Both the position numbers and the translations under genes were made by a program. A model generated the notes under the pieces. The model searched no databases, was not told the origin of the DNA, and saw only the letters and a list, made by a program, of their open reading frames with translations. This document shows positions 1 through 8,059 of a stretch of DNA of 12,528 nt, piece by piece. Within the stretch, counting starts at the first letter, position 1. The number at the start of each line of letters is the position of its first letter. Origin of the DNA: UBA10646 sp003456175 (GTDB lineage: Bacteria > Bacteroidota > Bacteroidia > Chitinophagales > Chitinophagaceae); assembly GCA_031976225.1 (NCBI GenBank), contig DALYLQ010000074.1, positions 1-12,528 of the forward strand. The letters run 5' to 3'.

Positions 1-639
1 GAGAGAATCCCAATCTCCGCTTTTGACTATAACTGATTCAAAGTTGCCGAAGTTTACAATTGGTTTTTTGAGTAATGCTTTTATAATGAAAAGTCGGTCT
101 TCCCCTATATTCAAACCCTGTAAAAAAGAAAGTCTTTTAGAGACCAAAAAATCCATTTTCCATATTATAGAACCAATTTGATTCATTTGTGAACCATCTA
201 TTAAAGTTTTCTTCAAATTTCTGATATCTGAAACTGGCTTTTTGTTTGCTACATTTACATTGTTACTACTTAAATTAAAATTGCAAAAAACAATATCAGG
301 GTTATTAACTGACAGCTGTCCAACAAATGAATGTAAATAGTTTCTATGAAACAAATCATCAGAGTCCAAAAAGATTAGATACTTGCCCCTAGCATTGCGT
401 ATACCAGTATTTCTGGCTTCACTTACACCTTTATTTTCTATATGGGCAAAATACCTAATTCTGTTGTCTTTACGCTGCTGGTTTTCTATTAAAGAACCTG
501 TGTTGTCAGTTGATTGGTCATCAATAATCAGTATTTCAAGATTAGAATATGACTGCTGAAGAACACTATTGATTGTGGCTTCAATACAAAATGCCCTATT
601 ATAAGTAGGAATAACTATGCTAATTAGTGGTCTATCCAT
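1..639 (-). CDS. Family-2 glycosyltransferase, C-terminus cut by the left window edge
   Basis: The minus strand reads open from an ATG at 639 to base 1 (213 codons, no stop), so only the N-terminal part of the protein is here. It is a GT-A fold, GT2-type transferase. Residues 5-14 read LISIVIPTYN, the usual first beta strand. IIDDQSTDN (about 38-46) is the nucleotide-binding acidic motif, SEARNTGIRNARGKYLIFLDSDD (about 73-95) contains the DXD-like metal site, and GEDRLF further on matches the usual catalytic 'ED' region. Such enzymes transfer a sugar from a nucleotide-sugar donor in the cytoplasm. Donor and acceptor cannot be told from sequence. The start lies 6 bases after the stop of the upstream GT4-like gene, so it is probably the next operon gene. 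There is no Shine-Dalgarno sequence. The family is near certain; the specificity is unknown. Confidence 0.9.
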   Translation of the reverse strand, partial: MDRPLISIVIPTYNRAFCIEATINSVLQQSYSNLEILIIDDQSTDNTGSLIENQQRKDNRIRYFAHIENKGVSEARNTGIRNARGKYLIFLDSDDLFHRNYLHSFVGQLSVNNPDIVFCNFNLSSNNVNVANKKPVSDIRNLKKTLIDGSQMNQIGSIIWKMDFLVSKRLSFLQGLNIGEDRLFIIKALLKKPIVNFGNFESVIVKSGDWDSL

Positions 640-645
640 TTTTAG

Positions 646-1830
646 TTACTCTCTAAATAGATTATCAATAATTGCTTTTAGTTTATGTTCCATCACAGCA
701 ACAGAAAATGTTGCGCTGGCTTTACTACATGCCTCTTCGCCAAGATTAATGGCAAATTCCTCATTTACCGTAAGGTACTGAATGATGTTTTTCCATTCAG
801 TACGGGTATCTGCAATTGAATTATACGTAAGTTGCTGATACAATTCTTCGAAACCTCTGCTTCCAAAAGAACTGGTTATACAAATACGGCCATAAGAAAG
901 AGATTCCAGTACTTTTATATTTGTTCCGGAACCTGAGACCATTGGTGCTATGGTAAAAAGTGAATTATTGTAAAACGACTCTAAATCTTCAACTTCTCCT
1001 AAGATAATAGTTTTATCAGATTTCCATTTTTGCTCATAAATTTCAGGAAGATTCTTTCCAGCAATGCAAAAAGATAAATGGATATCATTTTTTATAAAAC
1101 TCCACACTTCCTTTAAGAAAAATTCTACAGCATCAATATTTGGTTGATGAGAAAAATTGCCAAGAAAAGAAAAATATTTAAATGATGTTGTTTTAGTAAC
1201 TGCATGTTTCAAATTGAAATTGTAAACATTAGGAGCAATCTGATAATTGTAATTTAAAAAGTAATGCGAAGGGGTATTGGCAAAAACCAACGCTACTCCT
1301 GTTTGGTAATGTCGTTTATAAAATCTATGAGCATTTTGTTGAAGAAAGAATTTGAAAATATATCCAAACTTTCTTTTTTTATAATTAGCATTTTCAATAA
1401 CCTGCAATGGATCATCATCAAAATCTACTACTATAGGTAAGTTAAACTGTTTAAAATTAATTCGATCACTAATTACATTGCTTCTGAAAAACAAAACTTT
1501 ATATTCATTGCTTTTAATATGTTTGGAAATGCAATTTTCGATGGCAGCATTATTCCTAAAAAGTAACGGTTCCAAATAATTATGCATTCGCTTACTTAAA
1601 GAACTATTATCTGTCTTTATATGCAATACTTCAATAATGCGAACGTTTGCAGGTAGAAAATTACTGTTCTTATAAGTGTTAACTTGTTCAATATGTTGTT
1701 TGTTTTTATTTATATAAACCACATCAACTTGATAATGCTTAGAAAGGCATTCAATCTGATAACTAGTTCTTACAGATGCTCCTGTTTTAGTATGAAAAGG
1801 AAAGCTGTAGGTTAAGTAAAGTAAATTCAT
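646..1830 (-). CDS. GT-B fold glycosyltransferase (GT4/Glycos_transf_1 type)
   Basis: This 394-residue protein starts with MNLLYLTYSFPF and a TGASVR segment (17-21), the N-terminal donor/acceptor loop of GT4-like enzymes. VVDFDDDP (134-141) resembles the 'VDFDDVDS' segment seen in many GT4 transferases of polysaccharide clusters. The C-terminal domain begins near 217 with FLGNFSHQPNIDAVEFF (222-238). The nucleotide-sugar site follows as SGSGTNIKVLESLSYG (299-314), with E309 in the position of the conserved glutamate. It likely adds one sugar to a lipid-linked glycan on the cytoplasmic face. The sugar is not predictable. Its ATG is separated from the stop of the preceding GT2 gene by a single base, which suggests translational coupling. 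Length is normal for the family and both domains are complete. The coding DNA is strongly AT-rich (about 24% G+C over 1321-1500, counted by hand). Confidence 0.9.
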   Translation of the reverse strand: MNLLYLTYSFPFHTKTGASVRTSYQIECLSKHYQVDVVYINKNKQHIEQVNTYKNSNFLPANVRIIEVLHIKTDNSSLSKRMHNYLEPLLFRNNAAIENCISKHIKSNEYKVLFFRSNVISDRINFKQFNLPIVVDFDDDPLQVIENANYKKRKFGYIFKFFLQQNAHRFYKRHYQTGVALVFANTPSHYFLNYNYQIAPNVYNFNLKHAVTKTTSFKYFSFLGNFSHQPNIDAVEFFLKEVWSFIKNDIHLSFCIAGKNLPEIYEQKWKSDKTIILGEVEDLESFYNNSLFTIAPMVSGSGTNIKVLESLSYGRICITSSFGSRGFEELYQQLTYNSIADTRTEWKNIIQYLTVNEEFAINLGEEACSKASATFSVAVMEHKLKAIIDNLFRE

Positions 1831-1831
1831 T

Positions 1832-2815
1832 TTAATTTTTCAAATTCAAACGGTTGATATTAGTCTTTAAGTCCTTGAAATGAAAAAGTACTAATATATT
1901 ACCTGTAACAGAGCCAAGTGACCATTTAAGTTTTTGTAGCTTTTTATAATCAATATGAATTCCTGTACTGTACTTTAAAGCTATTAATACTGGTATTTTG
2001 AAAAATCCTAGTAAAATCCTTTTAGTTAACACGTATCTTGTTATACCATTTACCCTAAACAGGCGTAAGTAAGAACTATTTTTTGCATTTTCATAGACTA
2101 AATCCAAAAATTTTTCTAAATTAAATCTCCGTCTATCCATAATATGATAAAAGTAGCATTCGGTATTAAACCAAATCTCATAACCTAGAACTGAAGTTGC
2201 CTTACATAACTCAACATCACCACCTGTTGTCATTTTACTACCTACTCTGTCAGTAAGAAACTGCTTAAAACCTGTCGCCTTAATTTTTTCTACAACTATT
2301 CTCCTTATAATCATGCCAGCACCCCAAACCCATCCTGGCTTTACCGTAATATTGGTGCTATTTGTTGATAAAGACCCCAACGCAAACAAACTTTGGTTTT
2401 CTTTGAACCATAGGGGAGGCTCAGTTTCATACAATGGTTCAGCAATAGCCCCAGCAATTCCTATGCTCTTGTTCTTATCTAAAAGATTAAACATCGACTG
2501 TACATAATTGCTGCTTAGTAAATTATCATCATCACAAAAAATTATATACTCTCCCTCACTTTCTGTTATTCCTTTATTTCTCGCGAAAGATAAGCCTGGC
2601 GTTGATTCAAAACATGTATAGAGCTTTATACCACTATTTCTCTCTTTCCAGTAAGCTTCCGCAACTTTAACGGTGTTGTCAGTTGAATTATTATCTACTA
2701 ATATGATTTCCCACAATAAAGACGCGTCTGTAACTTGTCTTGCTAGATGTTCAAGTACACGTTCTATTCTACTTTCGCTATTATAACAGCAGATGATTAC
2801 AGAGAGGCTAACCAT
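1832..2815 (-). CDS. Family-2 glycosyltransferase (GT-A)
   Basis: This 327-residue GT2-type enzyme opens with SLSVIICCYNSESRI (3-17). VDNNSTDNT (40-48) is the nucleotide-binding segment, GLSFARNKGI (74-83) precedes the DXD region FCDDDN (93-98), and TGGDVELC (197-204) takes the place of the catalytic 'ED' motif. The chain past about 255 is hydrophobic and basic, with segments at about 262-282 and 298-312 that could sit on or in the membrane. They are too short and charged to call firm transmembrane helices. It likely transfers a sugar in assembly of the exported glycan. Its ATG directly abuts the TAA of the upstream gene (TAAATG, zero spacing), and its stop lies one base before the next start, so the glycosyltransferase genes are tightly coupled. 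The donor sugar is unknown. Confidence 0.91.
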   Translation of the reverse strand: MVSLSVIICCYNSESRIERVLEHLARQVTDASLLWEIILVDNNSTDNTVKVAEAYWKERNSGIKLYTCFESTPGLSFARNKGITESEGEYIIFCDDDNLLSSNYVQSMFNLLDKNKSIGIAGAIAEPLYETEPPLWFKENQSLFALGSLSTNSTNITVKPGWVWGAGMIIRRIVVEKIKATGFKQFLTDRVGSKMTTGGDVELCKATSVLGYEIWFNTECYFYHIMDRRRFNLEKFLDLVYENAKNSSYLRLFRVNGITRYVLTKRILLGFFKIPVLIALKYSTGIHIDYKKLQKLKWSLGSVTGNILVLFHFKDLKTNINRLNLKN

Positions 2816-3805
2816 TTAAAAGAATGATTTTAAATAAATTTTACATAGATGCATTACATCACGGCTATTAGTGCAGAGTTTAAGACTTTTTACAATCAAA
2901 AATCTTGCTTGAGTCGTATTGCTAGACTTCAAGAATGCTGCTATTTTACGTAAGGAAAAACTAAGAAAAGCCCTTTTCGCATTCTGTTGTATACATAAGT
3001 TCTTTTTCTGTTCAAATGGCAAATAGGTTTGAACATAATTGATACAAGCTAAAACATCTACTATAAACCTTGCATTTTTATCACTCGAACCCGTATTTGA
3101 ATTTCCATGTATTCTGTAGTTAGCAAGTACTTGTGGTATGTACCAAAATTGATATTGGGTTGCTATTCGAATCCACATTTCCCAATCTTCACACCAGCTT
3201 AAGCTTTTATTGAACCCTCCAATAGCTTCATAAACACTTCGTTTTACAACAATAGATGGGGTTTGGATTAATTGCCTAGAGGCAATGTCATATAAAAAAT
3301 CATGTAAGACTCCGGCATCCTCCTTTAATTGTTCTGATGTATTGATAATCTTTCCATATTCATCAATATAATTATGCCTACAAAAAGCAGCACCTATAGT
3401 ATCGTTTTCTAATAAGGGGGATTCTATTTCTCTATAAAATCCATCATTAACGGTATCGTCACTATGCAAGAGATGAATTAATTGTCCAGATGTAAGATTG
3501 AGACAAGTTTCAAAATTATTGAGTTGACCCACATTTTTAGGTTGTCGGTAATATTGAACAATACCGCTACCATATTGAGATACAATAGTTGCTAAATTTT
3601 CTTGAGAGCAATCATCTACCACCCAAATTTCGTACAAACTTGGCTCTTTATGCAAAAACTGAGGTACAACAGACTTTAAACACTCCGTCAACAAATCACC
3701 TCTATTATACGCTGGAATAACAACAGACCAAATTGGACGTTCAGCCTTTGTTTTAGAAATAATAGGAAGTACTTTGATATTTGCTTCTTTATAAACTGTG
3801 GACAT
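2816..3805 (-). CDS. Family-2 glycosyltransferase (GT-A)
   Basis: This 329-residue GT2 enzyme has an N-terminal extension of about 25 residues before the fold begins at IWSVVIPAYNRGDLL (25-39). VVDDCS (62-67) and LLHSDD (112-117) supply the acidic, metal-binding residues. SWCEDWEMWIRIA (203-215) is the catalytic-base region, followed by LANYRIHGNSNT (227-238), a run typical of one GT2 subgroup ('YRiHgnS'). Length is ordinary. It lies 8 bases after the KpsS-like gene and abuts the next GT2 gene. It should act in the cytoplasm or at the inner membrane during glycan assembly. Nothing visible identifies the donor or linkage. The extension is not a signal peptide: it is mixed charged and polar, with no hydrophobic core. 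Confidence 0.91.
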   Translation of the reverse strand: MSTVYKEANIKVLPIISKTKAERPIWSVVIPAYNRGDLLTECLKSVVPQFLHKEPSLYEIWVVDDCSQENLATIVSQYGSGIVQYYRQPKNVGQLNNFETCLNLTSGQLIHLLHSDDTVNDGFYREIESPLLENDTIGAAFCRHNYIDEYGKIINTSEQLKEDAGVLHDFLYDIASRQLIQTPSIVVKRSVYEAIGGFNKSLSWCEDWEMWIRIATQYQFWYIPQVLANYRIHGNSNTGSSDKNARFIVDVLACINYVQTYLPFEQKKNLCIQQNAKRAFLSFSLRKIAAFLKSSNTTQARFLIVKSLKLCTNSRDVMHLCKIYLKSFF

Positions 3806-3813
3806 ATAATTCT

Positions 3814-5247
3814 TTAGAGATATCTATTCATCAATTTTACAGGCACTTCATTTGGATATATTTTCCTAAGTATTCGTATAGGCAATGTATGCTTGGGTTT
3901 ATTCAAATCATAACCTTTAAATGTGCCTGAAAAAATTCCCTCTGCCTTATAATACTTGAAAGGGATACCAAAGTTTTTGAGATAAAAGCCATATTTCAAA
4001 GCTCCTAAATTCGGAAGTGGTATTAAATCTTGGTTCAACATGCTGTATAACTCCTCTTGCGTAGAAGGGTTATAGGTTGCCCCCAAATCTCTATAAAAAC
4101 AAGACCCCAATAGTATTGATGGAGTTTTCCAAAATGCTGCTTCAATACCAACGGTTGATCCAAAAGTGATTACTTTATTCGCTTGTTCGATTAAGGCGTA
4201 AGAACTTACATCATCATCGGGGTATATTAAAGTCAAATTTCTTGATTGAATACTAAGAAGTTTTTCCATATCCTTATTTTCTACCTTCATTAGATTCGGA
4301 TGTATACGCAGGTAGAAATGGAATAAAGGTTGACTTAAAAAATCTTTTGTAATTGTTTCTATAGCTTCTACTTGCGTTGGATATATAAACCTTTTCCAAT
4401 CGTCGCCTATAGCAGCAAACTCATCTTCCGATGAATTAAAAAAAACAATATTTTTTTTATTAACATCCCAGTTAGATGGCAACTTACCTTGTGCTTGATT
4501 TTTTACAAATGAAAACCAAGATTGCTCTACCCCATTCTTTCTATCAATAAAAAAACGTTGTGCATCAGCAAGCTTTTGTTCCTCAGACTTTTCTGATGTT
4601 TCCCAAAAAATATTTATCTTATTGTAGATATACTTAATATCATGTGGATACGTATTCTTATATAGCTCGTAATGCTTAACATCAGCCCCTCTTTCATGTA
4701 CATCTACAGGTATACCGAGCTGTTGAGAAGCTCTTAGTATAGCTCTGTTATAAATAAATCGCCCATTAAATACATACACTTTATCTATCTTCTCCTTATG
4801 AAGAAAGTCCTTTACCCACTCGTATACAGCCACTCCTTTATTAATGAGAAACGATAACAAATCGCTATCAGAAGGGTGAATCATTGGATCTCGTCGAAAT
4901 GATATAAGAGAAGACAAAGCTGCGTAACCAATATCAAAATTGCGATACATTAATTGCTTAATAGCCTCTTGACTCGCAGGTATATCAATCTTATAATTAA
5001 TCGGAGCATCAATACCCTTAATGATGTATTTACCATCAATTAGGTTGACACCAACTAATCGCTTATTGATACACTTATAGCAGTTTTTAGCAGCAGCGGT
5101 CATATTTTGATCGCAGTGCTTGAAATCACCGTTACACACAACATTAATTACAGTGTCACTATTATCTATATGGCTCTGAATTAATTCTAGCTCTGTTTCG
5201 TAATGTGAAGGCCACAGTACATGGGTTGAAAAGACCGCTATTTTCAT
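3814..5247 (-). CDS. KpsS/KpsC-like capsule polysaccharide biosynthesis transferase with N-terminal Cys motif
   Basis: This 477-residue protein starts MKIAVFSTHVLWPSHYETEL, a GT-B-like first strand and loop. Four cysteines follow in a compact pattern, C38-x6-C45-x10-C56-x2-C59. The middle has YVFNGRFIYNRAILRASQQLGIPV (158-181). The C-terminal half carries LRIHPN (313-318) and TFGSTVGIEAAFWKTPSILLG (361-381), matching the RxHP and 'GSTvGIEA' signatures of the capsule polysaccharide biosynthesis family that includes KpsS and KpsC, which use CMP-Kdo. Because CMP-legionaminate is made by the same operon, this is one reasonable candidate for the legionaminyl transferase, but that is inference. The gene starts 17 bases after wzt and ends 8 bases before a GT2 gene. 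It could instead transfer another sugar or a glycerol-phosphate-like unit. Two 8-base homopolymers (A8 at 4438-4445, T8 at 4451-4458) lie in its coding region. Confidence 0.78.
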   Translation of the reverse strand: MKIAVFSTHVLWPSHYETELELIQSHIDNSDTVINVVCNGDFKHCDQNMTAAAKNCYKCINKRLVGVNLIDGKYIIKGIDAPINYKIDIPASQEAIKQLMYRNFDIGYAALSSLISFRRDPMIHPSDSDLLSFLINKGVAVYEWVKDFLHKEKIDKVYVFNGRFIYNRAILRASQQLGIPVDVHERGADVKHYELYKNTYPHDIKYIYNKINIFWETSEKSEEQKLADAQRFFIDRKNGVEQSWFSFVKNQAQGKLPSNWDVNKKNIVFFNSSEDEFAAIGDDWKRFIYPTQVEAIETITKDFLSQPLFHFYLRIHPNLMKVENKDMEKLLSIQSRNLTLIYPDDDVSSYALIEQANKVITFGSTVGIEAAFWKTPSILLGSCFYRDLGATYNPSTQEELYSMLNQDLIPLPNLGALKYGFYLKNFGIPFKYYKAEGIFSGTFKGYDLNKPKHTLPIRILRKIYPNEVPVKLMNRYL

Positions 5248-5264
5248 TAAAGATCAGTGCTTGA

Positions 5265-6539
5265 TTATATTTTTTCTAAAGTAATTACACCACTATTAAC
5301 AGATGGGTCGAAGCCAATTACTTCAATACCCATTTTACTAGTAATCACAAGGGGTGGTGTAATGCCATCAATAACATCAATTGGATTAAGGCTTGCATCG
5401 CCCAGCCAAAAGTAGACAGGATATTCGCCAGGTCGTAGGATATTCTGGAATTTAATTTCGAACTCAAACTCTTCGCCAGCTTTTAAATTATTACCAATTT
5501 TATGTTTTAACGATGATGCCACAGGCTCGCCAGAATACCCTGAACGTAACATCCAACTAAAGAAAAGCGTGGGCATATCTTCAAAAATTTTAACCCGTGC
5601 CTTCAAAATAATGTCTTCCTTATAATCATAATAATTTCTAACTGAGCCCACACTGTCGACCAAATCAATCGCATTAAAACGAGCGGTTCCCAACCCGCGT
5701 CTTTTATCAGAAGATGTAAGCTCAGCTAAATTTGTAAAATCTTGCTCTCTTAGAGTTTTATCATATAAAATTGTAGTTTCTTCTACACTTCCTCTGTAAA
5801 AAACTGTACCTCCTTTTAGAAGTAACCCACTGTTACACAGGGCTCTTACAGCTTGCATGTTATGGCTTACAAATAAAATTGTTTTTCCACTGTGTGCAAC
5901 ATCGTCCATCTTACCTAGGCATTTTTTTTGAAATGCCACATCTCCAACTGCTAAAACTTCATCAATAATTAAAATTTCAGGCTCTAAATGTGCAGCTACA
6001 GAGAACCCTAATCTAACTTTCATTCCAGAAGAATAAAACTTTACAGGTGTATCGATGTGTTTGGATATGCCACTAAATGCTATAATCTCGTCTAATTTTC
6101 TATCAATCTCCTTTTTTCGCATCCCTAATATTGTTCCATTCATGTAAATGTTTTCTCTACCGGTTAGCTCGGGATGAAACCCAGTTCCTACTTCTAACAA
6201 AGAAGAAACCCTACCATTAATTTCTATTTGCCCCGAAGTAGGTTCAGTTATTCGAGATAATATTTTTAATAATGTGCTTTTCCCCGCTCCATTATGACCA
6301 GCTATTGCTAAAATTTCGCCTTTTTTAACTTCAAAATTAATATCTGATAGCGCAGCGAATATGGAGGGATCATCGGTAATATCCTTAAAATTAGATAGAT
6401 TTTTTATCCGTTTAAAATTACTTATAGGCGCTGTGAATAATTTTACTAAGTTGCTTACAAACGTATCTGACTTTTGATGTTCAACACCAATTCGGTACAA
6501 CTTAGAGAGATTTTCAACTTTTATAGCTACATCTGACAT
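5265..6539 (-). CDS. wzt: Polysaccharide ABC exporter ATP-binding protein Wzt with C-terminal carbohydrate-binding domain
   Basis: This is a 424-residue ATPase of the polysaccharide/teichoic-acid export type. The nucleotide-binding domain covers about 1-255: GHNGAGKST (81-89) is Walker A, KFYSSGMKVRLGFS (167-180) is the family signature, ILIIDEVLAVGD (189-200) contains Walker B, and VSHNM (224-228) holds the switch histidine H226. The distinctive VAFQKKCLGKM segment (201-211) is typical of Wzt/TagH/KpsT relatives. Residues from about 275 to 424 form an extension starting GLGTARFNAIDLVD, rich in beta-type segments. This fits the Wzt C-terminal domain, which in characterised O-antigen systems binds the non-reducing end of the finished glycan. 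Together with the permease encoded 10 bases upstream it should power export across the inner membrane. The extension argues against a plain KpsT-type transporter. Confidence 0.94.
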   Translation of the reverse strand: MSDVAIKVENLSKLYRIGVEHQKSDTFVSNLVKLFTAPISNFKRIKNLSNFKDITDDPSIFAALSDINFEVKKGEILAIAGHNGAGKSTLLKILSRITEPTSGQIEINGRVSSLLEVGTGFHPELTGRENIYMNGTILGMRKKEIDRKLDEIIAFSGISKHIDTPVKFYSSGMKVRLGFSVAAHLEPEILIIDEVLAVGDVAFQKKCLGKMDDVAHSGKTILFVSHNMQAVRALCNSGLLLKGGTVFYRGSVEETTILYDKTLREQDFTNLAELTSSDKRRGLGTARFNAIDLVDSVGSVRNYYDYKEDIILKARVKIFEDMPTLFFSWMLRSGYSGEPVASSLKHKIGNNLKAGEEFEFEIKFQNILRPGEYPVYFWLGDASLNPIDVIDGITPPLVITSKMGIEVIGFDPSVNSGVITLEKI

Positions 6540-6549
6540 AAAAAATTAA

Positions 6550-7365
6550 TTAAGCAACGTCTGCAAAGTTTTTTTCCATTTTTTTGAAATAAAACAATCC
6601 AAAAACAAAAAGTATAGAAGATGTAATCATGCCTGGTAAAATCCAATGCCATGGCATATCCTTTCCTGTAAAGCCAGCACGAAAACCCTCTATCACACCA
6701 ACCATTGGATTGACTGCATAATAAGTTTGAAGGTTCTCTGGAACTGCATTCGTGCTGTACACAACGGGTGCTGCATACATTAGAAGTTGTACAAGAAATA
6801 CAAGTGCATATTTAACGTCTCTATACTGAATGGCCATAGCTGATAAAATCAACCCTATTCCAATAGATGCCATAATGAGCTGCAGTAACAAAAGTGGTAT
6901 AAACAAAACTGTGTAGTTAATATGTATCTTATGATATACTAACAATACAACTACCACAACAAAAGCTATCGCAAAATCAATGAGTTTTGATAAAACAGCT
7001 GCAAATGGTAGTATCACTCTTGGGAAGTATACCTTCGTAATAAGATTTGCGTTCGATACTAAGCTATTAGCAGATTCCTGTAACATACCCGAAAAATAAT
7101 TCCATGGCCAAAGGGCAAGAAAACTAAAAACTATGTAGGGAGTACCATCAGTTGTTACCTTGGCTAGTCGTCCAAAAACAATCGTAAAGACTATAGTTGT
7201 AACCAATGGCTGAATAATAGCCCAACTAACACCCAAAACACTTTGAGCATACTTTGTTTTGATAGAACGTATAGTTAAGAAATATAGTAAATCTTTATAT
7301 TGGATAAACTCTTTAACATCTATCATTCGCCAGCCTCTAGTGGCTGTTAAAATGGTCTTTTGCAT
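6550..7365 (-). CDS. wzm: Polysaccharide ABC exporter permease Wzm (ABC-2 type)
   Basis: This 271-residue membrane protein has about six hydrophobic segments, near 45-65, 75-93, 117-143, 153-178, 186-204 and 243-260. The N-terminal cytoplasmic stretch GWRMIDVKEFIQYKDLLYFLTIRSIKTKYAQSVLG and the late motif NPMVGVIEGFRAGF (219-232) are hallmarks of ABC-2 permeases for O-antigen, capsule and teichoic acid export. The ATG at 7365 is preferred over the internal Met14, because the residues before Met14 (TATRGWR) match the usual start of the family. It starts 5 bases after the stop of the cytidylyltransferase gene and is followed 10 bases later by wzt. Pairing with Wzt forms the inner-membrane channel for a lipid-linked glycan. 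It could equally serve an S-layer-type or capsule glycan. Confidence 0.94.
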   Translation of the reverse strand: MQKTILTATRGWRMIDVKEFIQYKDLLYFLTIRSIKTKYAQSVLGVSWAIIQPLVTTIVFTIVFGRLAKVTTDGTPYIVFSFLALWPWNYFSGMLQESANSLVSNANLITKVYFPRVILPFAAVLSKLIDFAIAFVVVVVLLVYHKIHINYTVLFIPLLLLQLIMASIGIGLILSAMAIQYRDVKYALVFLVQLLMYAAPVVYSTNAVPENLQTYYAVNPMVGVIEGFRAGFTGKDMPWHWILPGMITSSILFVFGLFYFKKMEKNFADVA

Positions 7366-7370
7366 TGCTT

Positions 7371-8057
7371 CTATTTGTCAAATTTTTTCTTTAGTAAAAA
7401 GTCGGCAAAGTCAAAATCAAGTAAATCATCAATATCTATAGAACTTTCTTTAGACATTTCAAAAGGGATACGATTTAGATTCATCATTCCCTTTTCCAGA
7501 AGAGAAATTACATTTATGATATATATCGCACCATTTAATTGCCACACCTTCGGACAGTCTTGTCTACGCGTAAAGTCACCTTTTTTTGAGGTTTGCAAAT
7601 AACCGTTATAGTCTAATTCCATTAATGTGTAATAAGGATTTGCATCACTTTCAAAAACAGACACCAACATTTCTACATCTTTTTGATAAAGTTGGAACGC
7701 AGACTTTATATGATTTGCATTTCTTAAAGGAGAAGTTGGTTGCAATAATGTAATCGTATCAAACTCGGTTCCAACACTGCTGTAATAATTTAAAGCATGC
7801 TTAATTACATCTTCAGAAGTTGCAGTATCAGTTGCATAAACCTCGGGTCTTATAAATGGGGGATATATCTTATAAGACCTAGCAATTTCTAAAACTTCAG
7901 GAGAATTAGTTGAAATACAAATCTGATCGAAACAATTAGAATCTATTGCCGCTTCTATAGTATGAGCTATAAGAGGTTTACCAGCCAATAACTTGAAATT
8001 TTTTCCTAACAATCCTTTAGATCCAGACCTTGCGGGTATCACTGCTAAATTTCTCAA
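7371..8057 (-). CDS. legF: CMP-nonulosonate cytidylyltransferase (CMP-legionaminic acid synthase type, LegF/PtmB/NeuA)
   Basis: This 228-residue enzyme should activate the free nonulosonic acid with CTP to the CMP-sugar donor. The N-terminal AVIPARSGSKGLLGKN (5-20) is the CTP-binding loop of the NeuA family. TLLQPTSPLR (103-112), RRQD (164-167), LNGAIYI (174-180) and the acidic DIDDLLDF (208-215) are also family motifs. Length matches single-domain enzymes. The start is TTG at 8057: an in-frame TAA lies at 8076-8078 and the only codons between are GTA, TAT, AAA, ATT, TTA and GTA. TTG therefore puts the start just before the conserved AVIPARSGSKG. The start lies two bases after the ptmE stop. 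Substrate is assigned as legionaminate from neighbouring LegB, LegC and PtmE. Motifs alone do not exclude Neu5Ac or pseudaminic acid. Confidence 0.92.
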   Translation of the reverse strand: MRNLAVIPARSGSKGLLGKNFKLLAGKPLIAHTIEAAIDSNCFDQICISTNSPEVLEIARSYKIYPPFIRPEVYATDTATSEDVIKHALNYYSSVGTEFDTITLLQPTSPLRNANHIKSAFQLYQKDVEMLVSVFESDANPYYTLMELDYNGYLQTSKKGDFTRRQDCPKVWQLNGAIYIINVISLLEKGMMNLNRIPFEMSKESSIDIDDLLDFDFADFLLKKKFDK

Positions 8058-8059
8058 TA

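Noticed and set aside
2313..2507. Plus-strand open frame of 64 codons inside the GT2 gene at 1832-2815
   Set aside because: It lies wholly opposite a gene with clear GT2 motifs, has no recognisable protein features, and is explained as an antisense shadow.
498..2690. Shared string of about 14 bases (GTGTTGTCAGTTGA) near 499 and 2675
   Set aside because: Both copies encode the STDNT nucleotide-binding motif of GT2 enzymes, so the similarity reflects family homology, not a DNA repeat element.
5929..5948. Perfect 7-base inverted repeat GGCATTT/AAATGCC with a 6-base T-rich loop
   Set aside because: It sits inside the conserved VAFQKKCLGKM codons of wzt, the stem is A/T-heavy, and there is no T-tract placed as in a terminator; chance is the simpler explanation.
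7324..7326. Internal Met14 as an alternative wzm start
   Set aside because: Residues before it (TATRGWR) match the conserved N-terminus of the permease family, so the ATG at 7365 is better.
7259..7602. Two plus-strand open frames (7259-7441 and 7360-7602) opposite wzm and the CMP-sugar synthase
   Set aside because: Both are antisense to strongly conserved coding sequence; their low-complexity Ser/Lys and Phe-rich translations match no family I know.
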